Of a DNA stretch of 12,099 nucleotides, positions 1-5,643 are shown piece by piece. Positions within the stretch are counted from its first letter, which is position 1; every line of letters begins with the position of its first letter. Source of the DNA: an uncultured Clostridia bacterium (lineage in GTDB: Bacteria; Bacillota_I; Bacilli_A; RF39; UBA660). The translations under genes were made by a program, and so were the position numbers. The notes beneath the pieces are model-generated. The model was not told where the DNA came from. It was given only the letters and a program-made list of their open reading frames with translations, and did no database searches. Location: the NCBI GenBank assembly GCA_947304495.1, contig CAMZBG010000036.1, positions 1-12,099 of the forward strand, in the 5' to 3' direction.

Positions 1-905
1 CCCTTGAAGCAAATAGAGTTAATATTAATTTTGACTACCTATCTGAAATTGGAGATATTTCAAAAATAGCAAAAGAGTTAAGTGGAGTAAACTTAACCAA
101 TATTAGTAGCTATACAAGTACATCTGCATCTCTAGGTCAAGAAAGTGCTTTCTTAACAAAGCTAAAAGATATTACTCAGCAATTAGGACAAACTTTAACT
201 AAAGAAGTTAATTTGATAAAATCATCCGAAGCGCAATATTTAAAAATGGCTGCTGAATTGAAAAAAGATAGTGAATCATTAAATGCCAGTCTTAGTGGGT
301 TAAGTACTGAATTGCATTTACCACTTGAATTAGCGGGTATTTTAGATACAGATAAGAAGAAAACCGAAAAAGCTGAACCAGCAGCCCCAACACAGACACC
401 ATATACTGGTAGTCCATATGGAGGTAGTAAAGCATATAGAGGAGGTAGAACTGGAACATCTCCTGCATCTTCAGATACACCACCAACAAATGAAGCGCCA
501 AGTAATGAAAAACAACCAGAGCCATCAAATACTGAAACTCCAACCCAAACTGGGACACCAATTACAAATACAAATATCGTAACAGAACCGAAAGTAGAAC
601 CAATTGATGAAATAGAAGAAAATGAATCATTAATTGAAGATACAGATTTAGACATTGAAGAAAAAATAGAATCAGATACAGGTTATACATCAGATAAAAT
701 AAATGATATTAATCAAGATATTCAAGCAGCAACAGAGCCAATTGTAACCCCTGATGAAAATACATATACCGAAAATACAAATACCAAAGGTCATAGTGCC
801 GCTGGAACTATTTTAACTGGAGTTGGTATAGCGGCAGCTGGAGTCGGTGCAGCATATGCTGGTAAAAAATATATCGACAAAAAGAAAGAAAATAATGAAG
901 TTTAA
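1..905 (+). CDS. 5'-truncated helical protein with Pro/Thr-rich linker and C-terminal membrane segment (T7SS-associated candidate)
   Basis: The frame is open from the window edge (first full codon at 3) to TAA at 903-905, so 300 residues are visible and the true start lies outside. An internal TTG at 213 is not a credible start because the open frame runs on upstream. Visible residues 1 to about 115 are amphipathic and helical. About 120-200 are rich in Pro, Thr, Ser and Glu. About 200-225 are acidic. Around residues 267-284 there is a Gly/Ala/Val-rich hydrophobic stretch, followed by a basic tail (KKYIDKKK), which looks like a C-terminal membrane anchor or a cell-wall-spanning stalk. The function is not recognised. 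The following WXG100-sized genes suggest a type VII secretion-linked surface protein, which is inference from context. The low-complexity linker will align poorly between relatives. Confidence 0.7.
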   Translation, partial: LEANRVNINFDYLSEIGDISKIAKELSGVNLTNISSYTSTSASLGQESAFLTKLKDITQQLGQTLTKEVNLIKSSEAQYLKMAAELKKDSESLNASLSGLSTELHLPLELAGILDTDKKKTEKAEPAAPTQTPYTGSPYGGSKAYRGGRTGTSPASSDTPPTNEAPSNEKQPEPSNTETPTQTGTPITNTNIVTEPKVEPIDEIEENESLIEDTDLDIEEKIESDTGYTSDKINDINQDIQAATEPIVTPDENTYTENTNTKGHSAAGTILTGVGIAAAGVGAAYAGKKYIDKKKENNEV

Positions 906-907
906 AA

Positions 908-916
908 TGATATAAT
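908..916 (+). promoter_or_regulatory. Extended -10 promoter for the WXG100-like genes
   Basis: TGATATAAT is a perfect extended -10 (TGN plus TATAAT). It lies just after the stop of the preceding gene and about 40 bases before the ATG at 955. The -35 region at about 888-893 is poor, as is common for extended -10 promoters. It could give the small WXG100-like genes their own transcript, although read-through from upstream is equally possible. Confidence 0.5.
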
Positions 917-954
917 ATATATCAAAAAAATAAAGAAAGTGAAGGTAAAAAAAT

Positions 955-1272
955 ATGGGAAATTTATTTGCAGCAAGACCAGATGTCCTAAAAAGGACAG
1001 GTACCGAAATGAGTGATCAAGCAATTGAATTCGGTAGCCTAGTAAAAAAAATCTATGATATTAAAAATCAATTGTTAGCAAGTGGATATGCTTCACCAGC
1101 ATCCGCAGCAATTGGAAAGGAAATTGATAATTGTCATGAAATACTAGACACAATGACCAAAACAATTAAAGAACATGGTGAATACTTTTCAAAGACATCA
1201 AGTGATGTAACAAGAAATGAAAATAATATAATTGATCAAATTAAGACAGGAACGGGTGGATATTATGAATAG
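955..1272 (+). CDS. WXG100/ESX-like small helical protein 1
   Basis: This 105-residue protein has the size and all-helical, signal-peptide-free character of WXG100 (ESAT-6-like) proteins, which are exported as helical-hairpin dimers by type VII secretion. Two amphipathic helices (about 8-42 and 52-95) flank a small-residue turn at about 43-50 (SGYASPAS), where the family usually has Trp-x-Gly. The Trp-Gly motif itself is absent, so the assignment rests on size, architecture and neighbours. GAAGGT at 941-946 is a plausible ribosome binding site. Its last eight bases overlap the start of the next gene, an arrangement typical of co-translated dimer partners. Alternatives are a Lap-type helical partner of an LXG toxin, or an unrelated coiled-coil protein. 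Confidence 0.6.
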   Translation: MGNLFAARPDVLKRTGTEMSDQAIEFGSLVKKIYDIKNQLLASGYASPASAAIGKEIDNCHEILDTMTKTIKEHGEYFSKTSSDVTRNENNIIDQIKTGTGGYYE

Positions 1273-1573
1273 TACAAGAATAGCTTATGGTGAGGTTAAA
1301 AGTGCCGTTAGTCAATTACGTGATGAATGTCTTCCAAGAATGAGAAATATCTTTGATTCCTTTGATAAATCAGTTAAAGGACTAAAAGATGATGGCGTTT
1401 TCGTAGGTGAGGCAGCAGATTCTTATGATGCTAAATCAGAAAAACTAAGATCAAGATTTAAAGATTTTGAAAATCTAGTGTTAAGATTTGCTAGTGAATT
1501 TGAAATGGCTGCTGAATCTACTCAAGAAACCGAAAAGAGAGCTGCTGCCTCAGCTGAACAATTAAATAGCTAG
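1265..1573 (+). CDS. WXG100/ESX-like small helical protein 2
   Basis: The chosen start is ATG 1265, preceded by AGGAACGGGTGG. It gives 102 residues and overlaps the previous gene by eight bases (1265-1272); an in-frame start at 1232 would overlap more and lacks a better ribosome binding site. The sequence has a helix (about 5-38), a turn containing FVGEAADSY (about 46-54), and a second helix rich in Glu, Ala and Lys. The turn matches the WXG100 pattern W-x-G-x-A-x-x-Y with Phe in place of Trp, so this is the best WXG100 match in the cluster. The family is secreted by type VII systems as homodimers or heterodimers, and the overlap with the preceding gene favours a heterodimer. No secretion ATPase is visible here. 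Confidence 0.7.
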   Translation: MNSTRIAYGEVKSAVSQLRDECLPRMRNIFDSFDKSVKGLKDDGVFVGEAADSYDAKSEKLRSRFKDFENLVLRFASEFEMAAESTQETEKRAAASAEQLNS

Positions 1574-1611
1574 ATATTTCTTTAAATAATAACAAAAAAG
1601 GAGCTAGAATT

Positions 1612-2163
1612 ATGAAATACATAAGTAGTGATTTCACTGGTGCCAATAGTTCATTGAGTAGTGCTTCAACTGTAGCAGCGTCAATCAATGAATCATCAGC
1701 GGCCATCTCTAGATATACCCAAAAACTACGCTTTTGCAAAGGAGAAGCTGTCGATTTAATTAAATTGCGTTTAGATACATATGCTAATGCTTTAAAATCA
1801 TTGGCAAATCAAGTAGAACAGGCAGCAACTGCTGGAACTGGCGTTAACAATAAAATTGTTTCTCTAATTGACACCGATGGTGAAATTAGTGATGATAAAA
1901 TCACAGATATTAATGATAGAATAGCTGAGTTAAGAAAAAATTTGGCAAATTATAAAACTTTAGCTGCTACAAACACAGATACTACCAAAGACTATAGTGG
2001 CTATATTGCTAACTGCGAAACAGACATAAGTACTTTAAGTACTGACCTAACCACTATGCAAGAAAAATTGAATGATATTAAGGCAATTGATAATGCAGGA
2101 GGTAACGTTATTGGAGATATATGTACTGCAATAAGCAAAATTACTATAAACTTTTCTTCGTAA
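1612..2163 (+). CDS. Helical T7SS-cluster protein, unknown function
   Basis: This 183-residue protein starts at ATG 1612 behind a strong AAAAAGGAG ribosome binding site. It has no signal peptide and no membrane segment. The composition is rich in Ser, Thr, Ala, Asn and Asp, and it is predicted helical throughout, with probable coiled coil at about 92-115 and about 127-160. The N-terminal 60 residues (Ser/Ala-rich, then CKGEAVDLIKLRLDTY) could form a WXG100-like hairpin. Asp- and Thr-rich turns near 82-92 and 118-124 break the helices. I do not recognise a family. The position between WXG100-like genes and a charged coiled-coil gene suggests a component or substrate of the same export module, by context only. 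Confidence 0.6.
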   Translation: MKYISSDFTGANSSLSSASTVAASINESSAAISRYTQKLRFCKGEAVDLIKLRLDTYANALKSLANQVEQAATAGTGVNNKIVSLIDTDGEISDDKITDINDRIAELRKNLANYKTLAATNTDTTKDYSGYIANCETDISTLSTDLTTMQEKLNDIKAIDNAGGNVIGDICTAISKITINFSS

Positions 2164-2177
2164 AATGAGATGATAAT

Positions 2178-2519
2178 ATGGAAAATGTGGAAAAAAGAGC
2201 AGATAACCGAATAATATCTGATAAAAAACCAAGTACCAATTATGATGTTGAAATAAATAAAGTTAAAAAACGTTTGGATGACTTGGATGTAACTGAAAGT
2301 AATTTCAAACAAATACATGAAAATATTGTTGAATGTGCTGAACTAATCAAAGCATCTACTAATAATCCAGTTAGAAACAGAAAACTAGATGCCATTATTG
2401 AAGATAATACTAGTGAATATCAAAAGAGTAGGCATAAAATAGCTGAAAAGCGTAGATTAGAATTTGAAAAATTAAAGAAACTTAACCGAGAAAAAGCTGA
2501 AAGCGACAATAAAAAATAG
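2178..2519 (+). CDS. Highly charged coiled-coil protein, unknown function
   Basis: The product has 113 residues, very rich in Lys, Glu, Arg, Asn and Asp, without signal peptide, membrane segment or cysteine-rich motif apart from a single Cys near residue 53. Heptad-like spacing at about 25-55 and 75-110 suggests two coiled-coil helices. Only 14 bases separate it from the preceding stop, and its ribosome binding site (GAGATGA) is weak, so it probably depends on translation of the previous gene. It is the last gene before a large inverted repeat. Its function is unknown. It could be a cytosolic chaperone or adaptor for the upstream exported proteins, but nothing in the sequence proves it. Confidence 0.55.
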   Translation: MENVEKRADNRIISDKKPSTNYDVEINKVKKRLDDLDVTESNFKQIHENIVECAELIKASTNNPVRNRKLDAIIEDNTSEYQKSRHKIAEKRRLEFEKLKKLNREKAESDNKK

Positions 2520-2531
2520 TTAAAATTGAGA

Positions 2532-2584
2532 AATAGCACTATTTTTAGCAATTAAACTTGACAATTGCTAAAAATGGTGCTATT
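2532..2584 (+). promoter_or_regulatory. Long inverted repeat with CIRCE-like core (probable HrcA-type operator)
   Basis: Two 22-base arms (2532-2553 and 2563-2584) are complementary at 21 positions, separated by nine bases. The inner core is TTAGCAATT - 9 bases - AATTGCTAA, close to the CIRCE consensus TTAGCACTC - 9 bases - GAGTGCTAA: TTAGCA/TGCTAA and the spacing are kept and the inner three bases differ. The arms continue outwards through a second TAGCAC-like block. The -35 box of the hsp20 promoter falls mostly in the nine-base spacer, so a bound repressor would block polymerase. As RNA it could also act as a weak terminator for the upstream genes, but it lacks a proper U tract. Confidence 0.6.
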
Positions 2585-2586
2585 AT
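2558..2586 (+). promoter_or_regulatory. SigA-type promoter of hsp20
   Basis: TTGACA (2558-2563), exactly 17 bases, then TATTAT (2581-2586) form a near-consensus vegetative promoter. The -35 box lies in the centre of the inverted repeat at 2532-2584 and the -10 box overlaps its end. Transcription would begin near 2593, giving a leader of about 90 bases. Confidence 0.75.
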
Positions 2587-2593
2587 TAATATG

Positions 2594-2673
2594 TAGTAAG
2601 GAAATATACTTACTAATGGTATTAAGATTATATCTTGTGCTACCATTCATTGATAACACATTATGAAAGGGAG
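2594..2673 (+). promoter_or_regulatory. Structured 5' leader of hsp20
   Basis: The leader can fold into at least two hairpins. One is TAGTAAG (2594-2600) with CTTACTA (2609-2615). The other has an outer stem AATGGTA (2615-2621) with TACCATT (2641-2647) and an inner stem AAGAT (2624-2628) with ATCTT (2632-2636). A third weak pairing, TTCAT (2646-2650) with ATGAA (2663-2667), abuts the ribosome binding site AAAGGGAG (2666-2673). Small heat-shock genes often carry RNA thermometers, but no ROSE or fourU signature is visible, so that role is speculative. Confidence 0.3.
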
Positions 2674-2682
2674 ATGATATAT

Positions 2683-3099
2683 ATGATGTTAATGCCTAGA
2701 AGAAACAATTTTGATTTATTTGATAACTTTTTTGAGGATGATTTTTTTAGAGGAAGAGAGAATCATTTGATGAAAACCGATATCAGAGAAAAGAAGGATA
2801 AATACTTAATTGATATCGATTTACCTGGATTTGATAAAGAAAATATCAATCTTGAATTAAATAATGGCTATCTTCAAATAAGTGCTAAAATCGACAAAGA
2901 AGATCATAGTGGTGAAGAAGAAAAATTTGTTCGTCAAGAAAGATTCTTTGGTGAATGCTCTAGAAGTTTCTTTGTTGGAGATGAAATAAAAGAAGAAGAT
3001 ATTAAAGCCGAATTTAAAAATGGTACTCTAAAAATTGAAATTCCTAAAAAAGAAGAGCAAAAGAAACTACCAGAAAAGAAACAAATTGAAATTAAGTAG
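2683..3099 (+). CDS. Small heat-shock protein, Hsp20/alpha-crystallin family
   Basis: This ATP-independent chaperone holds unfolding proteins in the cytosol. The chosen start, ATG 2683, has AAAGGGAG ending nine bases upstream; ATG 2686 is an alternative, and longer in-frame starts (TTG 2635, ATG 2674) would place the start before or on the ribosome binding site. The 138-residue product has a short Phe/Asp-rich N-terminal arm (RRNNFDLFDNFFEDDFF), then the alpha-crystallin domain from about residue 29 to 123. Hallmarks are KDKYLIDIDLPGFDKENI, the FxRxF-like strand (RSFFVGDEI), and AEFKNGTLKIEIPKKE, the usual A-x-x-x-x-G-x-L region. The C-terminal tail is Lys-rich and ends IEIK, which may act as the I-x-I oligomer-contact motif. 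Regulation is probably by heat through the CIRCE-like element upstream. It is monocistronic, closed by a terminator. Confidence 0.95.
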   Translation: MMLMPRRNNFDLFDNFFEDDFFRGRENHLMKTDIREKKDKYLIDIDLPGFDKENINLELNNGYLQISAKIDKEDHSGEEEKFVRQERFFGECSRSFFVGDEIKEEDIKAEFKNGTLKIEIPKKEEQKKLPEKKQIEIK

Positions 3100-3104
3100 T
3101 TATA

Positions 3105-3128
3105 GACCAGTTTTTACTGGTCTTTTTT
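3105..3128 (+). terminator. Rho-independent terminator after hsp20
   Basis: A stem of GACCAG with CTGGTC around a six-base loop is followed by six T. It lies five bases after the hsp20 stop and isolates that gene from the LysM operon. Confidence 0.9.
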
Positions 3129-3164
3129 ATCATCTAAAACATAATATTCATTAGAGGTGATAAT

Positions 3165-3830
3165 GTGCAGACATATACCGTAAAACCAGGTGATACCTTA
3201 TATGGAATTAGTAATCAATTTGGAGTATCGGTAACAGAACTAGCCGAATTAAATGGTATTAAAGGGTCAATTTTACAAGTAGGTGCTGTATTAAAAATTC
3301 CTAGTAAAGAAGGAAGTAATCCTAGTAATATGTTTATGTATACCGTAAAAAAAGGTGATACCTTATATAGTATCGCCAAAAAATATAATACTACTGTTAA
3401 TGCTATTGTCAATTTAAACTATCTTAAAAATAATAATCTTGAAATAGGACAAATATTAAGAATACCTGAGACTTATATGAATGAATATGAAATGATTCTT
3501 CCTGATTATAAAAATTATACCGTAAAAAAAGGTGATACCTTATATAGTATTGCTAAAGCTAATAATATTGATGTCGATACCCTAATGAAAGATAACAGTT
3601 TATCATCAAATAATTTATCCGTAGGAAAAACTCTAAAAATCAGAATTCCTAATACTACTATTGAAGAATGTATTGGGACAAATTACCAGGTAAATAATAC
3701 ATATACTGTAGAAAAAAATGATACCTTATATAGTATTGCTAAAAAATATAATACAACTATTGATTCCCTAAAACAGAAAAACAATCTAAAAACCAATAAT
3801 TTATCTATAGGACAAAAATTAATAATTTGA
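3165..3830 (+). CDS. Four-LysM peptidoglycan-binding protein without signal peptide
   Basis: The start is GTG 3165 behind AGAGGTGA; the ATG at 3163 is out of frame and reaches a stop after six codons. The 221-residue product is made almost only of four LysM domains at about 2-46, 57-101, 116-160 and 177-221, each with the Y-T-V-x-x-x-D-T-L-Y-x-I-(S/A) signature and ending near the L-x-I-(P/I) strand. LysM binds N-acetylglucosamine in peptidoglycan or chitin. There is no signal peptide, no membrane segment and no catalytic domain. That resembles mother-cell spore-coat or cortex proteins such as SafA and SpoVID, which use LysM from the cytosol, more than a secreted hydrolase. Repeats 2 and 3 share 35 identical bases. 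It is the first gene of a three-gene operon. No convincing vegetative promoter is visible between 3129 and 3153. Confidence 0.9.
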   Translation: MQTYTVKPGDTLYGISNQFGVSVTELAELNGIKGSILQVGAVLKIPSKEGSNPSNMFMYTVKKGDTLYSIAKKYNTTVNAIVNLNYLKNNNLEIGQILRIPETYMNEYEMILPDYKNYTVKKGDTLYSIAKANNIDVDTLMKDNSLSSNNLSVGKTLKIRIPNTTIEECIGTNYQVNNTYTVEKNDTLYSIAKKYNTTIDSLKQKNNLKTNNLSIGQKLII

Positions 3831-3840
3831 AAGGAGAATA

Positions 3841-4239
3841 ATGAATACCTATAATATAAATGATGAAAGTTTTAAAAAAACCGAAACATATATAAACTTC
3901 ATAAACAATAATCCCGGAAGTGGTTACTTGAAAATAAGAGCCTATGCTGCTAGCCAAGCAATTCCAATTATTCTTGAAGTAACCGTATCTAAAATAATCG
4001 ATAATAATCGTATTATCTTTTATGATGGAAATACTAATTCTTCAGGTATTATAGAAAAAATTACTTTGCCGACACCCAAAATAGATCCTGATAATATGTC
4101 AGCTCCCACCAGTATAACATATGAAGTTACAGCTAAGTATAATGATTATATAAATACATATGTAGTTAATATGTATGAAAATATTTACGTAATTCAAACT
4201 ATCAATGTTGTTCCCAATAATAATTTAGGTGGTATCTGA
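3841..4239 (+). CDS. Small probable beta-sandwich protein, partner of SpoIID-like protein
   Basis: This 132-residue protein starts at ATG 3841 with AAAGGAG just upstream, 10 bases after the LysM stop. No signal peptide or membrane segment is seen. Residues about 24-75 (SGYLKIRAYAASQAIPI, then ILEVTVSKI, then SSGIIEKITLPTP) follow the pattern of a carboxypeptidase-regulatory/transthyretin-like beta-sandwich: strand, 'a-x-P-I' turn, 'V-T-V', then 'T/S-x-x-G' and 'LP-P'. From memory, short proteins or domains of this kind accompany SpoIID-like peptidoglycan-binding proteins in Clostridia, but I cannot name a characterised member. Its stop TGA overlaps the next ATG by one base (TGATG), implying coupled translation and probably a shared complex. 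The role is unknown; a structural adaptor is the best inference. Confidence 0.65.
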   Translation: MNTYNINDESFKKTETYINFINNNPGSGYLKIRAYAASQAIPIILEVTVSKIIDNNRIIFYDGNTNSSGIIEKITLPTPKIDPDNMSAPTSITYEVTAKYNDYINTYVVNMYENIYVIQTINVVPNNNLGGI

Positions 4240-5582
4240 TGGCTGTAAGATATCCGATTGTCCCTAATACTATAACAGTTCATCTAGGAGCACCCAATGA
4301 ATCTGCTAAAGACATTACTATCCCATTTACCGATTATCTAGCTAATGTTGCTTCTTCTGAATTATATCCAACCTGGCCAAGAAATGCCTTGGTAGCCAAT
4401 ATCTATGCCATCACATCATTTGCTATGAATCGTATTTATAATGAATGGTATCGTAGTAAAGGATATAATTTTGATATTACCTCATTACCATCATATGATC
4501 AAACTTATACCATAAACAGGTCTACTTATGAAAATATTGATGATATTGTCGGTGAAATATTCAATAACTATGTTGTTAAATCTAATCAAATTCAACCATA
4601 TTTTACTACTTATTGTGATGGACGTATTAAAACATGCAATGGTCTTAGCCAATGGGGGAGTGTCACTTTAGCTAATCAAGGGAAAACCCCTCTTCAAATA
4701 TTAAAAAATTACTATGGTAGTGATATCTCCATAAAATACGATGCTCCAGTTGGTGATAACCAATCAGGATTCCCTGGATATGATATTGGTATTGGTTATG
4801 CTGGTAATCCTGTCCTAGCTATTCAAAGAGATTTAAGACGAATAAGACAAAACTATCCAGCTATTCCGGGTATTAGTAATACTCTAGGTATATATGATGA
4901 AGAAACCGTTAATGCTGTTAAAAAATTCCAAGATATATTTGGACTCCCTATAACTGGTATTGTCGATAAAGCTACGTGGTATAAAATTAAATATGTCTAT
5001 ACCAGTGTCAAAAAATTATCTGATTTATATTCAGAAGGTATATCAAAAGAAGAAGCTACTTTTTTATATACCGATGAATTAAAATATGGTGATACTGGTA
5101 TTGAAGTAGAATATATTCATTATTTTTTAGATGCTATTGCTTTTCTTGATAAAGATATTCCAAGATTACCAACTAATTCTATATATGGCAATAATACTAT
5201 CACTATGGTTAAAGCTTTTCAATCAAAATATAATCTTCCTGTAACTGGTATCTTTACCTATAGTGATTGGACAGTTCTAAAAAATGCTTATCGTAATATC
5301 TTAAAATCATTTCCTAAAGAATATCAAGCATATATTGATGAATTATATCCTGATTATTTTTTAACTAGAGGTATGACAGGAAATGATGTTAGACGCTTTC
5401 AAAAATTTTTATTAGCTATATGTAAATATGATAAATCTATTCCCGGTGTTAGAGTAAATGGTATATTTGATGAATTAACTGAAGCATCAGTCAAAAAAAT
5501 TCAACAAGACTATGGTTTTGATGTCAATGGTATCGTAGGTCCATTACTATGGAGTAAAGTAGTTGAATTATCCAAAAGATAG
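4239..5582 (+). CDS. SpoIID-like domain protein with three peptidoglycan-binding (PG_binding_1) domains
   Basis: The 447-residue product has a SpoIID-like N-terminal region (about 10-165). It contains DYLANVASSELYPTWPRNAL, where Glu41 matches the position of the SpoIID lytic transglycosylase catalytic Glu. It also contains YCDGRIKTCNGLSQWG (Cys126, Cys133), resembling the SpoIID metal-binding G-x-S-Q-W-G region, and an LKNYYG motif. Three PG_binding_1 domains follow at about 185-252, 275-350 and 374-445, each with 'G-x-x-G-x-x-V/A', a G-x-(F/Y)-(D/G) turn and a final F-Q/Q-x-x-(Y/F)-G-(L/F/I)-x-(V/I)-(T/N)-G-(I/V) motif. No signal peptide is present, so action from the cytosolic or mother-cell side is likely. 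SpoIID degrades septal peptidoglycan during engulfment. This divergent homologue lacks parts of the usual SpoIID sequence and may bind rather than cut. It is the last gene of its operon. Confidence 0.85.
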   Translation: MAVRYPIVPNTITVHLGAPNESAKDITIPFTDYLANVASSELYPTWPRNALVANIYAITSFAMNRIYNEWYRSKGYNFDITSLPSYDQTYTINRSTYENIDDIVGEIFNNYVVKSNQIQPYFTTYCDGRIKTCNGLSQWGSVTLANQGKTPLQILKNYYGSDISIKYDAPVGDNQSGFPGYDIGIGYAGNPVLAIQRDLRRIRQNYPAIPGISNTLGIYDEETVNAVKKFQDIFGLPITGIVDKATWYKIKYVYTSVKKLSDLYSEGISKEEATFLYTDELKYGDTGIEVEYIHYFLDAIAFLDKDIPRLPTNSIYGNNTITMVKAFQSKYNLPVTGIFTYSDWTVLKNAYRNILKSFPKEYQAYIDELYPDYFLTRGMTGNDVRRFQKFLLAICKYDKSIPGVRVNGIFDELTEASVKKIQQDYGFDVNGIVGPLLWSKVVELSKR

Positions 5583-5601
5583 AATTATCTATCTTTTTTT
5601 T
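5574..5601 (+). terminator. Rho-independent terminator after the LysM-SpoIID operon
   Basis: AAAAGATAG with CTATCTTTT closes a 9-10 bp stem that begins inside the last codons of the gene, followed by more T. It ends the peptidoglycan-binding operon. Confidence 0.85.
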
Positions 5602-5610
5602 AAATAATTA

Positions 5611-5619
5611 TGATATACT
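5611..5619 (+). promoter_or_regulatory. Extended -10 promoter for the DUF362 gene
   Basis: TGATATACT fits TGN plus TATACT, 25 bases before the ATG at 5644. No good -35 is seen because the preceding terminator T tract occupies that region. Confidence 0.6.
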
Positions 5620-5643
5620 ATAAGTATAGAAAAGGAAAATAAT

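Noticed and set aside
213..215. TTG as the start of the first gene
   Set aside because: The frame is open to the window edge with coherent helical coding sequence upstream, so the gene is truncated and does not start here.
176..655. Long minus-strand frame opposite the first gene
   Set aside because: It is Ser/Val/Gly-rich shadow sequence complementary to the Pro/Thr-rich linker, lacks a ribosome binding site, and lies opposite a coherent plus-strand gene that runs from the window edge.
2532..2584. Inverted repeat as a simple terminator of the upstream operon
   Set aside because: The stem is strong but lacks a T tract on either strand, and a near-consensus promoter is embedded in it; the operator reading explains more. 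A minor attenuating role remains possible.
2635..2682. N-terminal extension of Hsp20 from TTG 2635
   Set aside because: It would run through the ribosome binding site AAAGGGAG and the leader hairpins; the extra residues do not resemble the family.
3165..5582. Prophage lysis or tail module
   Set aside because: LysM and peptidoglycan-binding domains occur in phages, but there is no holin, amidase, tail, capsid or integrase gene, and the SpoIID-like domain points to a cellular role.
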